Shown here: positions 35,026 through 43,854 of the stretch, piece after piece | How the letters are laid out: each line of letters starts with the position of its first letter | How positions within the stretch are numbered: position 1 is the first letter of the stretch | Source: CAIMWS01 sp964409245 | GTDB lineage: Bacteria; Verrucomicrobiota; Verrucomicrobiia; Limisphaerales; UBA1319 | Assembly (NCBI GenBank): GCA_964409245.1 | Contig: CAYPCQ010000001.1 | Location: 1 to 64,000, forward strand | Length of the DNA stretch: 64,000 nt | Direction: 5' to 3' | The notes under the pieces: generated by a model | The model's input: the letters and a program-made list of their open reading frames with translations, nothing else | Database searches by the model: none | Told to the model about the DNA's origin: nothing | Made by a program: the position numbers and the translations under genes

Positions 35026-36788
35026 GGTTTGCGGAACAGATACCAATCAGGCTGGGGATTCAAGCGCTGCAACCCCGCCAGCGGCTGGTCATTCGCCAGG
35101 CCGCCAAACAACAACAACTCGCTGCCCGACCACGCGGCTGCGGAGCTGCGGCGCGGCTGGGGATCCCCAAGGCCGCTCAACGGCCGCCAGCGATCCGCCG
35201 CCGGATCATAAGCGGCGCCATCGCCAGCGGTCCCCGAGGAAATCTCACCGCCAAAGACCAGCATTTCCCGGCCAGTCCAGACGGCAGCGTGGCTGGCGCG
35301 CGGCGCCGGGGCGCTGGCGGCTGAAATGGCTGACCAACCATCCGACACCGGATCGTAGGCGGCCCCATCCCCCAGCAGGGTGGACCCGCTTTTGCCCCCC
35401 CAAACCAGCAGTTTGCTGCCGGTCCACACCGCGGAATGACCACTGCGGCCAGCGGGAGCCTTGACCTGGCTGACCGCCCGCCAATTGGCCGACAGTCCGT
35501 TGGCCCCAAACACCAGCAAAGCCCCGGAACCAAGGGCGCCCAATTCACTCACGCCGCCCCAAATCAGCACGCCGCTGCCGGTCCAAACCGCGCTGGCGCC
35601 TTTGCGGGCAGCGGGCGGATTGGCCAGGTTCAAGGCGCTCCATTGGTCCGCCACCGGATCATAAATACCGCCGTCGCCCAGCAACCCGTTCAGGCTGCGC
35701 CCCCCCCAAATCACCAGGCGGCTGCCGGTCCAGACCGCCACGTGATCAGCCCTGCCCTCCGGCGCTCCGCTGGTATTCATGGCGGACCAGGCCTGGACAG
35801 CGGGCTTGAAGCGCCCACCCGTCTTGAGGAAAGCGCCGCCACCGTAACCGCCCCAAACCAGCATTTCCTGTCCGCTCCACAAGGCAGTGTGCAGGCCGCG
35901 AGGCGAAGGGGCATTGATGGTGGAAACCGCCTGCCAGGCGTCTGAATCCGGACGATAAACACCCCCGGAAGAAGTTTCACCGCCATCACCCAGAATCCCG
36001 CCCCAAACCAGGAAACTGGACCCGGTCCACAATCCGCTGTGCCGGGACCTGGCTGAAGGCTCCCCATCCGCCAGGCTGGTGCTCCAACCGGGAGACGGGA
36101 GGGTGGCCATCATCTGGTATCCTTGGGCAAGGAAGCCAGCATCGGCCGGGTCGGTGGAGGAAAGGGTAATCCCTGCAACCGGTGTTCCGCCACCCTGGTT
36201 GGTGAGCGAGCTGACTTGCGCGGAAAGGGCCTGCACCTGGGCAGTCAAGGCGGCAACCTGGGAGCTGAGGGAGGCGGTCAACTGCGCCGCAGCCGAGGCG
36301 GACAATTTGGCGGGGGTGATGGACCCGTCAGCGACCGCTGCGGCCATCATCGCATAGCCTGCGGCCCCGATGGGCTGGTCCGGCGCCAGGCGTTGCCCAC
36401 CATGCACGCCATCGTTGGCCCAGATCCGCAGGCAAACCGCCGGATTGGTGAACACCCAGGCGGGCAAGAGCGCCATGCCCGGCAGGTTGGTGTCGCCCAG
36501 GTAAACCGAGAACAGGCCGGCGTTCACCGCCAGGCTGACGCTGGAATCGGGTTGATTGTCGGCGTTGGCATCCGGGGAGCTGAACCAGTAAACCGTTGCT
36601 CCGTTCCCGCTCACCAAAGCGAATTTGAACTGGCCGGTGCCGGTGAAATTAGTGCCGCCAACCGCCAGCCGCCCCTGATAACTGATCAGGCCGGGCACCT
36701 GGCCAGCCGCCGGGCAGACCAGCAGAACCGCCCCTGCCAGGCAGAGCAATACAACACGCAGGATTTTTTTAACGTTTTTGGTATGCAT
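35022..36788 (-). CDS. Exported Kelch-like seven-repeat propeller protein
   Basis: From the ATG at 36788 the protein is 588 residues with a signal peptide (ILRVVLLCLAGAVLLVCPAAG). The N-terminal domain (LISYQGRLAVGGTNFTGTG..., about 25-150) is related to the N-terminal domain of the S74 protein two genes downstream. A short trimeric-coil-like linker follows (ADGSITPAKL, then LTASLSSQVAALTAQVQALS). The C-terminal 370 residues contain seven repeats of about 50 residues with the core H-x-A-x-W-T-G-x-x-x-L-V-W-G-G and YDPVxDxW, fitting a seven-bladed Kelch propeller. It is the first gene of the five-gene exported operon. Confidence 0.88.
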   Translation of the reverse strand: MHTKNVKKILRVVLLCLAGAVLLVCPAAGQVPGLISYQGRLAVGGTNFTGTGQFKFALVSGNGATVYWFSSPDANADNQPDSSVSLAVNAGLFSVYLGDTNLPGMALLPAWVFTNPAVCLRIWANDGVHGGQRLAPDQPIGAAGYAMMAAAVADGSITPAKLSASAAAQLTASLSSQVAALTAQVQALSAQVSSLTNQGGGTPVAGITLSSTDPADAGFLAQGYQMMATLPSPGWSTSLADGEPSARSRHSGLWTGSSFLVWGGILGDGGETSSGGVYRPDSDAWQAVSTINAPSPRGLHTALWSGQEMLVWGGYGGGAFLKTGGRFKPAVQAWSAMNTSGAPEGRADHVAVWTGSRLVIWGGRSLNGLLGDGGIYDPVADQWSALNLANPPAARKGASAVWTGSGVLIWGGVSELGALGSGALLVFGANGLSANWRAVSQVKAPAGRSGHSAVWTGSKLLVWGGKSGSTLLGDGAAYDPVSDGWSAISAASAPAPRASHAAVWTGREMLVFGGEISSGTAGDGAAYDPAADRWRPLSGLGDPQPRRSSAAAWSGSELLLFGGLANDQPLAGLQRLNPQPDWYLFRKP

Positions 36789-37054
36789 TGTAGCAGGTTG
36801 AAATTGAAATATGGCGAGGATCGATTCAAACAGGCATCGAAAGGCCACTTACGGCTTTCCAAGCCTCAACTGCCGACCTCAATTGTTGCCCCCCTTGCAT
36901 TCAATCAAGCTTTAATTCCCCGTGAACCACGGGATTCCGCCATTAAATTCCAGTTAAAATCCCATCGCTATCAGCAGCCTCCCTGCCTGGCGTTGCCTGG
37001 CGCCATATGCCCTGAAGAACTGCGTCCTGATTAATGTATTGAATACGATGCGCT
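36789..37054 (-). promoter_or_regulatory. Long untranslated leader of the exported operon
   Basis: About 260 bases separate the predicted transcription start (near 37047) from the Kelch start codon, and they hold no gene. Two structures stand out: a 6-bp palindrome with a 3-base loop (CCCGTG at 36919-36924, CACGGG at 36928-36933), and two direct copies of GCCTGGCG ten bases apart (36985-36992 and 36995-37002). Both could be regulator sites or RNA structure. No riboswitch class is recognised. The remaining 37085-37275 stretch toward recN shows nothing. Confidence 0.35.
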
Positions 37055-37084
37055 AATCTATTGGCTTATTGGGCCGGCTGTCAA
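37055..37084 (-). promoter_or_regulatory. Promoter of the five-gene exported operon
   Basis: On the minus strand, TTGACA (37079-37084) is followed after 18 bases by TAGATT (37055-37060). Just upstream is an A/T-rich tract (37081-37102) resembling an UP element. This is the best promoter match in the gap between recN and the Kelch gene. Confidence 0.5.
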
Positions 37085-37275
37085 AAAAAATTTGAAAATA
37101 TTTTGCAACCGCGGGGCGGAAGGAAAGGCGCCCCCCAAATCCAGCCTGACGTAGCATCCAAGACACCTTCGAGAATTGGCCGGCCACCTTCCGGCCACCT
37201 GCAGCATCAGGATACCCAAACTGCCACTACCTGTAGCAGAAAGCCTGGGGCGCCCTATGGACCCTGGCCGGTTAG

Positions 37276-38967
37276 TCAGGACCGCTCCGCCCCGGAGCGG
37301 AGCAGCGCCTCGGCATGGAGCCGGGCGGCCTGGGATTGGCCACCCAGCATGCGGGCCAGCTCCAGGACGCGCTCCTCCCCCGCCACCGGCTGGAGGGTGG
37401 TGATGGTGCGGCCGGCCTGGGTCTGCTTGGTGACGACCAGGTGGGAGGAGGCGCTGGCGGCCACGGGCGCCAGGTGGGTCACGCAGAGAACCTGGCGCTG
37501 CCGGCCAATCTGGCGCATTTTCTCGCCCACCACGGGGGCGGTTTCCCCGCCGACATTGGCATCCACCTCATCGAAAACGAGCACGGGAATCTGGTCTTCA
37601 GCGGCCAGCACTGTTTTCAAGGCCAGCATCACGCGCGCCATTTCCCCGGAGGAAGCGATGGCCCGCAACGGGCGCACCGGCTCCCCCGGATTCGGGGCAA
37701 ACAGGAATTCGATGGTGTCCAAACCCTGGGAACTGAAAGCCATTCCCACCGCCTTGGCGGAGGGAGCCTCCAGCAGGATTTCAAACCGGCTTTGTTTGAA
37801 GCCCAAATCCGCCAGCTGCCGGGAGACGGCTTTGGACAAAGCGGGAACCGCCTTGCGGCGCTGGGCGGACAAGGCCTGGCCCATCCGCCACAATTGGGCC
37901 TCCAGCGTCTGCAGGTCGGCGTCCAGCCGGGCAGCCTCCTCCTCGCGATGTTCCAGCTGGCCGAGCTTCTCGCGGGTATCCACCCCAAAGGCAATCACCG
38001 CCTCCAGGGTGGAGCCGTATTTTCGCTTCAGGGACTGAACCTGGTTGAGGCGGGCTTCCAGCTCCTGCAGGCGGGGGGGATCCAAGTCGATCCGTTCCAC
38101 GTAGGTGGCGAGCTGGTGGTTCAAATCCCGCAGAGCGGAAACCGTCTGCTCGTGGCTGTCGAAAAGGGCGCCTGAGCCGGGATCCTGCCGGCGCAACTCC
38201 ATCAATAGCCGGCCCAAAGCGCCGGCCTGGGAAAGGAGCGAGCCATCCGCCTCGCTTAAAATGGCCACCGCCTGCTGGCCGAGATCCAATAACCGGGAGG
38301 CGTTGTGGGCGCGCTGGTAATCCTGCTCCAGCTTTTCATCCTCACCCGGCTGGAGCCGGGCGGCCTCAATCTCCTGGGCCTGGTAACGCAGCAAATCGAT
38401 CTGCCGCGCGCAGGCCTGGGCATCCACGATCAGGCTGGTTTTGCGCTCCAGCAATTCCTGGCGGCGGCGGACCTGGGCGGCAAAGGCATCCCGCCCGGCC
38501 TCCAGCCGGCCAAAGGCGTCGAGGATCCCCAGCTGCCGCGCGTTGTGCAGCAGCGATTGGTGATCGTGCGGGCCATGGATATCCACCAGGGATTCCCCCA
38601 GCTCGCTTAAAACGCTCAAGGTGGTGGGCGATCCGTTGATGAATTGCCGGTTGGCCCCCGCCGTGGAAAAGACCCGCTTCACGACCAGCTGGTTTTCCTC
38701 GCAAGCCTCCAAGCCGTTCTGCTCCAGGAACCGGGCCACCGGGAAAGGCAGGCGGCCGACCTCAAACACGGCTTCCACGGAACATTGTTCGCACCCGCCG
38801 CGGATGGCGCCGCGGTCGGCCCGCTGGCCTAAAATGAGGTTGAGGGCGCCGATGATGATGGACTTGCCGGCCCCGGTCTCGCCGGTGATCACGTTAAAGC
38901 CCGGGTGCAGGTCCAGCGTCAGGTCCGGCACCAAAGCCAGATTTTTAATGCGTAATGTTGTCAGCAT
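37276..38967 (-). CDS. recN: DNA repair protein RecN
   Basis: At 563 residues it has the usual RecN length. It is an SMC-like ATPase that organises broken DNA ends in recombinational repair. The Walker A motif GETGAGKSIIIGALN lies at about 29-43, followed by LILGQRAD. The RecN-specific ESLVDIHGPHDHQSLL is at about 125, with a central coiled coil. The C-terminal ATPase half has the ABC signature-like ASSGEMARVMLALK, Walker B PVLVFDEVDANVGG and VLCVTHLAPVAASA. All motifs are intact. It stands alone, divergent from the ferredoxin-like gene at 39031. Confidence 0.97.
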   Translation of the reverse strand: MLTTLRIKNLALVPDLTLDLHPGFNVITGETGAGKSIIIGALNLILGQRADRGAIRGGCEQCSVEAVFEVGRLPFPVARFLEQNGLEACEENQLVVKRVFSTAGANRQFINGSPTTLSVLSELGESLVDIHGPHDHQSLLHNARQLGILDAFGRLEAGRDAFAAQVRRRQELLERKTSLIVDAQACARQIDLLRYQAQEIEAARLQPGEDEKLEQDYQRAHNASRLLDLGQQAVAILSEADGSLLSQAGALGRLLMELRRQDPGSGALFDSHEQTVSALRDLNHQLATYVERIDLDPPRLQELEARLNQVQSLKRKYGSTLEAVIAFGVDTREKLGQLEHREEEAARLDADLQTLEAQLWRMGQALSAQRRKAVPALSKAVSRQLADLGFKQSRFEILLEAPSAKAVGMAFSSQGLDTIEFLFAPNPGEPVRPLRAIASSGEMARVMLALKTVLAAEDQIPVLVFDEVDANVGGETAPVVGEKMRQIGRQRQVLCVTHLAPVAASASSHLVVTKQTQAGRTITTLQPVAGEERVLELARMLGGQSQAARLHAEALLRSGAERS

Positions 38968-39030
38968 GGCAGAATACGCGCTGGCTGAATGTGGCGGTTA
39001 TGGCAAGTTTCGGCAAAGGAATTTTGAAGC

Positions 39031-39366
39031 ATGGGCGAAAATTTAATACCATTCAAAAAGCATGTGTTCGTGTGCACCGGCGAAGCCTGCACGCGCAATG
39101 GATCGGCGGCCGTAAAGGCCAGAATGGCCGACGAGCTTAAAAACCGCGGCCTCCTGCGCAAAAAGAACGTCCCCGGCGATTTCATGTGCACCGAATGCTC
39201 CAGCGTCGGTTTTTGCGATATCGGCCCGGCCGTCCTGGTTTACCCGGATGGCGTATGGTATGCGCATGTGAAACCGGAGGATGTGCCGGAGATCATCGAC
39301 TCGCACCTGCTCGGCGGCGTGGTGGTGGAGCGGCTGGTGCGCAACCGGGTGCCCGCGCAAGGCTAG
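39031..39366 (+). CDS. Thioredoxin-like [2Fe-2S] ferredoxin
   Basis: This 111-residue protein matches the thioredoxin-fold [2Fe-2S] ferredoxin group (NuoE-C-terminal-like). Cysteines are Cys15, Cys20, Cys53, Cys56 and Cys62 (VFVCTGEACTRNG; FMCTECSSVGFCDIGP). AAAGGA lies 12 bases before the ATG. It is probably a soluble electron carrier. It shares a fold with NuoE, which is missing from the complex I operon at 47-57 kb, but it is not itself NuoE. It is followed 31 bp later by an MBL hydrolase, likely in the same transcript. Confidence 0.9.
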   Translation: MGENLIPFKKHVFVCTGEACTRNGSAAVKARMADELKNRGLLRKKNVPGDFMCTECSSVGFCDIGPAVLVYPDGVWYAHVKPEDVPEIIDSHLLGGVVVERLVRNRVPAQG

Positions 39367-39397
39367 CCATCCGCCGGTCTGCAGGCATCGCTGGCAA

Positions 39398-40180
39398 ATG
39401 GGTTTCACCTTCACATTCCTCGGCACGGGCACTTCCCAGGGCGTGCCGATGATCGGGTGCGAATATCCGCCGGAATTCCTGGCCAATCCGAAAAACCACC
39501 GGCTGCGCCCCTCCATTTATGTGGCGGCGGACCAAGCCCAGCTGGTGGTGGATACCACGCCTGAATTCCGGCTGCAGGCGCTGCGTCAAAACCTGCGATG
39601 GCTGGATGCGGTGCTCGTAACCCACGGCCACGCGGATCACATCATGGGCATGGACGACTGCCGGCGGTTTTGCGATCTGCGCGGCGGCGCCCTGCCGATT
39701 TATGCGACTCGCGATACCATGGACGCTTTGCTCCGGGTTTTCCCTTACGCGTTTGACGGCCGGGAAGTTCCCAAAGGCTATTTCCGGCCGGAGCCGCGCG
39801 TGATCGAAGGGCCTTTTCGCCTGGGGAGCCTGGAAATCCTCCCCCTGGCGCTGCCGCATGGCTCGAATGGCAGCACGGGATACCTGTTCAGCCAGGGCGG
39901 CCAAAAGAAGCTGGCCTATTTGACGGATTGCAAACGGGTTCCCGAGCCCGCCTTGGAACAGGTGCGGGAGGCGCCGGTGGTGGTGCTCGATGCCCTGCGC
40001 CGCAAACCACACCCCACGCACATGAGCCTGGACGAGGCCCTGGCCACCGCCAGGCGGATTGGGGCGGAGCGGACCTATTTCACACACCTGACCCACGAAT
40101 ATGACCACGACGCGGATCAAGCGGAAATGCCGCTGGGAGTGCGCCTGGCCCATGACGGATTGACAGTGAACATCGATTAA
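39398..40180 (+). CDS. MBL-fold metal-dependent hydrolase (PhnP-like)
   Basis: The 260-residue protein begins MGFTFTFLGTGTSQGVPMIG, the signature start of PhnP-like metallo-beta-lactamase-fold phosphodiesterases; the frame runs further upstream but inside the preceding gene. Metal ligands are THGHADHIMGMDD (about residue 72), LPHGSNG (about 150), LTDCK (about 173) and LTHEYDH near the end. Relatives hydrolyse cyclic phosphodiesters or similar bonds; the substrate here is unknown. It lies between the ferredoxin-like gene and the TIGR03790 gene, all on the plus strand with short gaps. Confidence 0.9.
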   Translation: MGFTFTFLGTGTSQGVPMIGCEYPPEFLANPKNHRLRPSIYVAADQAQLVVDTTPEFRLQALRQNLRWLDAVLVTHGHADHIMGMDDCRRFCDLRGGALPIYATRDTMDALLRVFPYAFDGREVPKGYFRPEPRVIEGPFRLGSLEILPLALPHGSNGSTGYLFSQGGQKKLAYLTDCKRVPEPALEQVREAPVVVLDALRRKPHPTHMSLDEALATARRIGAERTYFTHLTHEYDHDADQAEMPLGVRLAHDGLTVNID

Positions 40181-40194
40181 CGAAATAAACGAAC

Positions 40195-41847
40195 ATGAAG
40201 AAATTGCATTGGATTCTGGCCTGGATCGCCTGTGCCACCGCCCTGGGGGCGGCTGAAGACGGCAGCCAGGTGGTGGTAATTTACAACAGCGCCATGCCCG
40301 CCTCCCGCCAGGTCGCGGAATACTACGCGCAGCGCCGGGGCGTTCCCGCCAGCCAGCTGATCGCTTTGAAAACACCCGAAACCGAGGCCGTGTCACGCAA
40401 GGAATTCCGGGAACTGATCCAAACCCCGCTGCTGCAGACCCTGGAGGAGCGGGGCATCTGGACTTACCGCAGCGAGATGCTCCCCGCCACCAACGGCCCG
40501 GCGCGGCAGATCCACCGGCTCATCAATTCCAAAATCCGTTACGCGGTGCTCTGCTACGGGATGCCCACCAAGATCCTGAACGACACGAACCTCGTGGAAA
40601 CCGGCAGCGACAAGGTGCGGCCCGAACTGCGCGGCAACAACGCGGCCGTGGACAGCGAACTGACCATGCTGCCGTGGTCCAAAACCGGCTATTATCTGTT
40701 CAGCTTCATTCCCAACCCATTCCACGGCGCCACGAATTCCGCCCTGTTCCACCCCACCAACAATATCCTGATGGTCAGCCGGCTGGACGGCCCCTCTCCC
40801 CAAATCGCCAAACGGCTGGTGGACCTGGCCCTGCAAGCGGACCGGGATGGCTTATGGGGCCGGGCCTATTTCGACGCACGGGGCACCACCGATGCCTCGC
40901 TGCAGACGGGGGAGGAATTCATGCGCAATGGCGCCACTGTCACCACCCGGCTCGGTTTTGAAACCATCCTGGACACCCAGCCCGGCACCTTTGGCACCGG
41001 GTTCACGATGAGCCAGATCGCCTTTTACGCGGGCTGGTACACCAACGTCGTTTCCGGGCCGTTCACGCTGCCCAACGTGGAACTCATGCCGGGCGCCTTT
41101 GCCTATCACCTGTTTTCCTTCAACGCCGCCAATATCCGCACGGCCAATTCCGGGGCCTGGACGGCCGGCCTGCTGGAGAAAGGCGCCACCGCCACCTTTG
41201 GATTTGTGGATGAACCGTACCTGCAGATGACGCCGGATGTGGGTATTTTCTGCCATCGGTTCCTGATGGGCTTTTCCTATGGAGAGGCCGTCTGCGCGGC
41301 TCAAAGAACCTTTTCCTGGCAGACCATGGTGATCGGCGATCCGCTCTACCGCCCCTATGGCCTGCCGCCCCAGGAACGCCATGCGGCCCTGGCCCAGGCG
41401 AAAAGCACCAACCTGGTCTGGGCCTGCCTGCGGGTGGTGAACCTCAATGCCGCCACCGGGGCCAAGCTCCCGGAGATGATCGATTACCTGGAAAAATTGC
41501 CCGAAACCCGCAAAAGCGCAGTCTTGCTCGAAAAACTGGCGGAGCTGTATCACCAGCAAAAAGATTCCGCTAAAGCGGAAAATTATATGAAGCAAGCGTT
41601 AAAGGCCGATCCCTCGCCGCAGCAAAAAATCCGCCTCTCGCTGACTTTGGTGCGCTGGATGGAGGAGGAAAAGAACACCGCAGCGGCCTTCGCCTGCTTG
41701 CAGCAGTTCCCCAAGGATTTCCCCAAATACCCCGATTTGGCGAAAATCTACTACATGCTTTCCAACATGGCGGAGCGCCTGGGCAAAACCGCCCAAGCTG
41801 CCAAATATCAGGGTGAATTCAAACGCCTGAGCGGCCCGGGATCATAA
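40195..41847 (+). CDS. Exported TIGR03790 family protein with C-terminal TPR
   Basis: The 550-residue protein has a signal peptide (WILAWIACATALGAAED) followed by VVVIYNSAMPASRQVAEYY and RRGVPASQLIALKTPETE, characteristic of TIGR03790, a family of unknown function common in this phylum. The central region has YAVLCYGMPTKI and WTAGLLEKGATATFGFVDEPYL, and WQTMVIGDPLYRPYG closes the core. The last 130 residues are TPR-like (LAELYHQQKDSAKAENYMKQAL). It starts 14 bp after the MBL gene and ends with a 6-bp convergent overlap on the GAF/PAS gene. Confidence 0.9.
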   Translation: MKKLHWILAWIACATALGAAEDGSQVVVIYNSAMPASRQVAEYYAQRRGVPASQLIALKTPETEAVSRKEFRELIQTPLLQTLEERGIWTYRSEMLPATNGPARQIHRLINSKIRYAVLCYGMPTKILNDTNLVETGSDKVRPELRGNNAAVDSELTMLPWSKTGYYLFSFIPNPFHGATNSALFHPTNNILMVSRLDGPSPQIAKRLVDLALQADRDGLWGRAYFDARGTTDASLQTGEEFMRNGATVTTRLGFETILDTQPGTFGTGFTMSQIAFYAGWYTNVVSGPFTLPNVELMPGAFAYHLFSFNAANIRTANSGAWTAGLLEKGATATFGFVDEPYLQMTPDVGIFCHRFLMGFSYGEAVCAAQRTFSWQTMVIGDPLYRPYGLPPQERHAALAQAKSTNLVWACLRVVNLNAATGAKLPEMIDYLEKLPETRKSAVLLEKLAELYHQQKDSAKAENYMKQALKADPSPQQKIRLSLTLVRWMEEEKNTAAAFACLQQFPKDFPKYPDLAKIYYMLSNMAERLGKTAQAAKYQGEFKRLSGPGS

Positions 41848-42759
41848 TCCCCAGCCAATGCCGCCATCCTCGGGAGGCACATTGGAACCAGGGCCGACGA
41901 ACAGCCCTTCGCAAACGCTCAGCAGGTAAAGCGGTTTCTCCTCCCGGGGCACCTGGATCACCCGGAAGGTGTAATAAGGGCTGTCGGCGTCCTTTTGGAA
42001 GTAGTATTGGATGGGCAACCCGCTCGCCAGGCACTCCTTCCAAGTTTCGTTGGGCTTGGGCACTGGGACTTGCTTGAGCACTTCATTCACGGAATACCCG
42101 TCCACATTCTCAACCAGCAGGCCGAAAAACTTGAGAAAACGGTCGTTCGTCCGCTCGACCACAAAATCGCAATCCAGCAAGGCGACCGCAGTGGGCAGGG
42201 CATCGAATACCCGGATCCAACGATCCCGGGCCAGCCGGTTAAGGGCATGCTGGCGGGCATTTTCGATGGCCATGGCCGCGTGATCGGCCAGCATGCCCAT
42301 CAGCTCCAGGTCGGCCAAGGCAAAGGCGGATAACCGCTCGCTATCCAGGTTGATCACCCCCAGGATTTTTCCCTGGCTGATGACCGGCACCGCCAACTCG
42401 GAGGAAACCCCCTCAAAAAGCGGGAAATAATGTTTATCGTTTTTCGTGTCCGCACAGAAATAAGGCTGGCCCGTGGCGGCCACCCAGCCGGTGATCCCCT
42501 CCCCGGCCCGTAAAATGCAGGCCTTTTTTTCCGGAGTCCAGCTCGCCCCGATCACGGCCGCAATGCGCAGAGAATCGGTTTCCGCGTTGAAAAGCATCAG
42601 GGATCCGTGGGCCGCCGATACCAGCTCACAGGCTTTCTCCAGGATGATGTGCACGACCTGGTCCAAGTCATCGATCCGGCTATTGATCGCCATGACGATC
42701 TTCCGGAGTGCGGCCAGTTCGTTAACCTTTCGTTCCCACTCGCTTTTTTGCATTTGCAT
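41842..42759 (-). CDS. GAF-PAS sensory protein without output domain
   Basis: From the ATG at 42759 the protein is 305 residues; a start at 42807 would add a hydrophobic stretch but is less well supported. A short N-terminal helix leads into a GAF domain (about 25-165, with GEGITGWVAATGQP and SELAVPVISQGKILGVINLDS). A PAS-like domain follows (about 185-300, FDALPTAVALLDCDFVVERTNDRFLKFFG). There is no kinase, GGDEF, HTH or ATPase module, so it may act as a small regulator or partner protein. It is separated from the PfkB operon upstream by 141 bp. Confidence 0.82.
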   Translation of the reverse strand: MQMQKSEWERKVNELAALRKIVMAINSRIDDLDQVVHIILEKACELVSAAHGSLMLFNAETDSLRIAAVIGASWTPEKKACILRAGEGITGWVAATGQPYFCADTKNDKHYFPLFEGVSSELAVPVISQGKILGVINLDSERLSAFALADLELMGMLADHAAMAIENARQHALNRLARDRWIRVFDALPTAVALLDCDFVVERTNDRFLKFFGLLVENVDGYSVNEVLKQVPVPKPNETWKECLASGLPIQYYFQKDADSPYYTFRVIQVPREEKPLYLLSVCEGLFVGPGSNVPPEDGGIGWGL

Positions 42760-42866
42760 ACGCCACGCCAACCATAGCACGGATTGGGAAAAGCAAAAGG
42801 GACGCAATTAGCGGGCCAACCCGGCGGCGGCGGCTTCGCACCCTGCCCGGCTCTTTTGGGGAATTG

Positions 42867-42885
42867 GCCCGGCGGGCGTTTTTTT
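42867..42885 (+). terminator. Hairpin with T7 tract, plus-strand orientation
   Basis: GCCC-GGC-GGGC (42867-42877) is followed by G and seven T's (42879-42885). The T-run suits plus-strand transcription, but the nearest plus-strand gene ends at 41847, over 1 kb away, so it would stop read-through antisense to the GAF gene. The stem is short (4-5 bp). Confidence 0.3.
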
Positions 42886-42900
42886 ACCAGTGTCCGGTGA

Positions 42901-43854
42901 TTAGATGGTGGGGATCAAAGTGCGGCGGCCTTCCATGAACTCGCGCACGATCCGGTTGGCCAGGCGCAGCTTTTCCGGGATGGTCAAGCCGGAGCGGGCG
43001 TGCAGGAGGATCATGCAGATGCTCAAAACATCGCCGGTGCCGGTGGCGTGGACCGGCTCGGAGGCCAGGTCAGGCGGTTCGATAGTCAGGCTGCCATCCG
43101 CAAAATACCCGGCGCCCCGGGCCCCCAAGTGGACCACCACCGCCTTCACCCCCCAATCAGCCAGCTTTCCCAGGGCGGCTTCGAGCTTCGGGCTATCCGT
43201 GAATTCGCACAGTTCGCGAACATTGCCGTGAGCAAGGTCCACGAGGGGCATAACCGCGCGCAATTGCTGTTTCCGTTCCGCAATGACGGAGGCCGGAGCG
43301 GAATTCCAATGGGGATCGAAGTTGATATCGAGCGAGGTCGCCAGCCCGCGGTGGCGGGCCTCGGCCAGCAGGCGCCGGTTGCCATCCTCCAGCATCGCCC
43401 GGGAGAACCAGACATCCGCCCGCAGCAGGTGGCCACAGCCATCCAAGGCCGAGAGATCAAGATCCTCGAACTTGAGGGATTCATTGTTGGGCAGGCGGCT
43501 CAGAAAATGACGCTGGCCGGAGCGATAGCCCAAGGCGATGGTGGTGCCAGTGGGGCAATCCGGATGGCAGGCCAGGTGGGCCTGGACCCCGTGCCGGGCC
43601 AGGGCCTGCCGCAGGCGTTCAGCGAGCGGATCGCAGCCGGCCTTGCCGGCAAAGCGCACCCGGCCCCCCAAGGCCGCCGCCGCACAGGCGCTGTTGGCGC
43701 CGCCGCCGCCGATGGTTTCGGTGAGGCCGGCCACGGTGGTTTCACCATCGCTGAGCAGAGCGGGCGAGGCAGGCACGCCGTGCAATTTTACGTCCCGGTT
43801 GAGGTTGCCCACCACACAAAGGGGCGCCCCGGAAAAATCGGTTTCCTTATCCAT
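42901..43854 (-). CDS. PfkB family sugar kinase
   Basis: This 317-residue PfkB kinase phosphorylates a sugar or nucleoside with ATP. Family marks are VVGNLNRDVKLHG at the start, the glycine-rich GGGGANSACAAAALGG (about 50), and the C-terminal anion hole ATGTGDVLS (about 265) with the catalytic Asp. It overlaps the preceding PfkB gene by 8 bp and is the last gene of a four-gene operon. It is only distantly similar to its neighbour, so the two are not a recent duplication. The substrate is unknown; a phosphosugar linked to the GmhA-like isomerase is a reasonable guess. Confidence 0.92.
   Translation of the reverse strand: MDKETDFSGAPLCVVGNLNRDVKLHGVPASPALLSDGETTVAGLTETIGGGGANSACAAAALGGRVRFAGKAGCDPLAERLRQALARHGVQAHLACHPDCPTGTTIALGYRSGQRHFLSRLPNNESLKFEDLDLSALDGCGHLLRADVWFSRAMLEDGNRRLLAEARHRGLATSLDINFDPHWNSAPASVIAERKQQLRAVMPLVDLAHGNVRELCEFTDSPKLEAALGKLADWGVKAVVVHLGARGAGYFADGSLTIEPPDLASEPVHATGTGDVLSICMILLHARSGLTIPEKLRLANRIVREFMEGRRTLIPTI

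Noticed and set aside
39031..39366. Ferredoxin-like gene considered as the missing NuoE
   Set aside because: At 111 residues it lacks the N-terminal helical part of NuoE, and it is linked to other genes, not to nuo.
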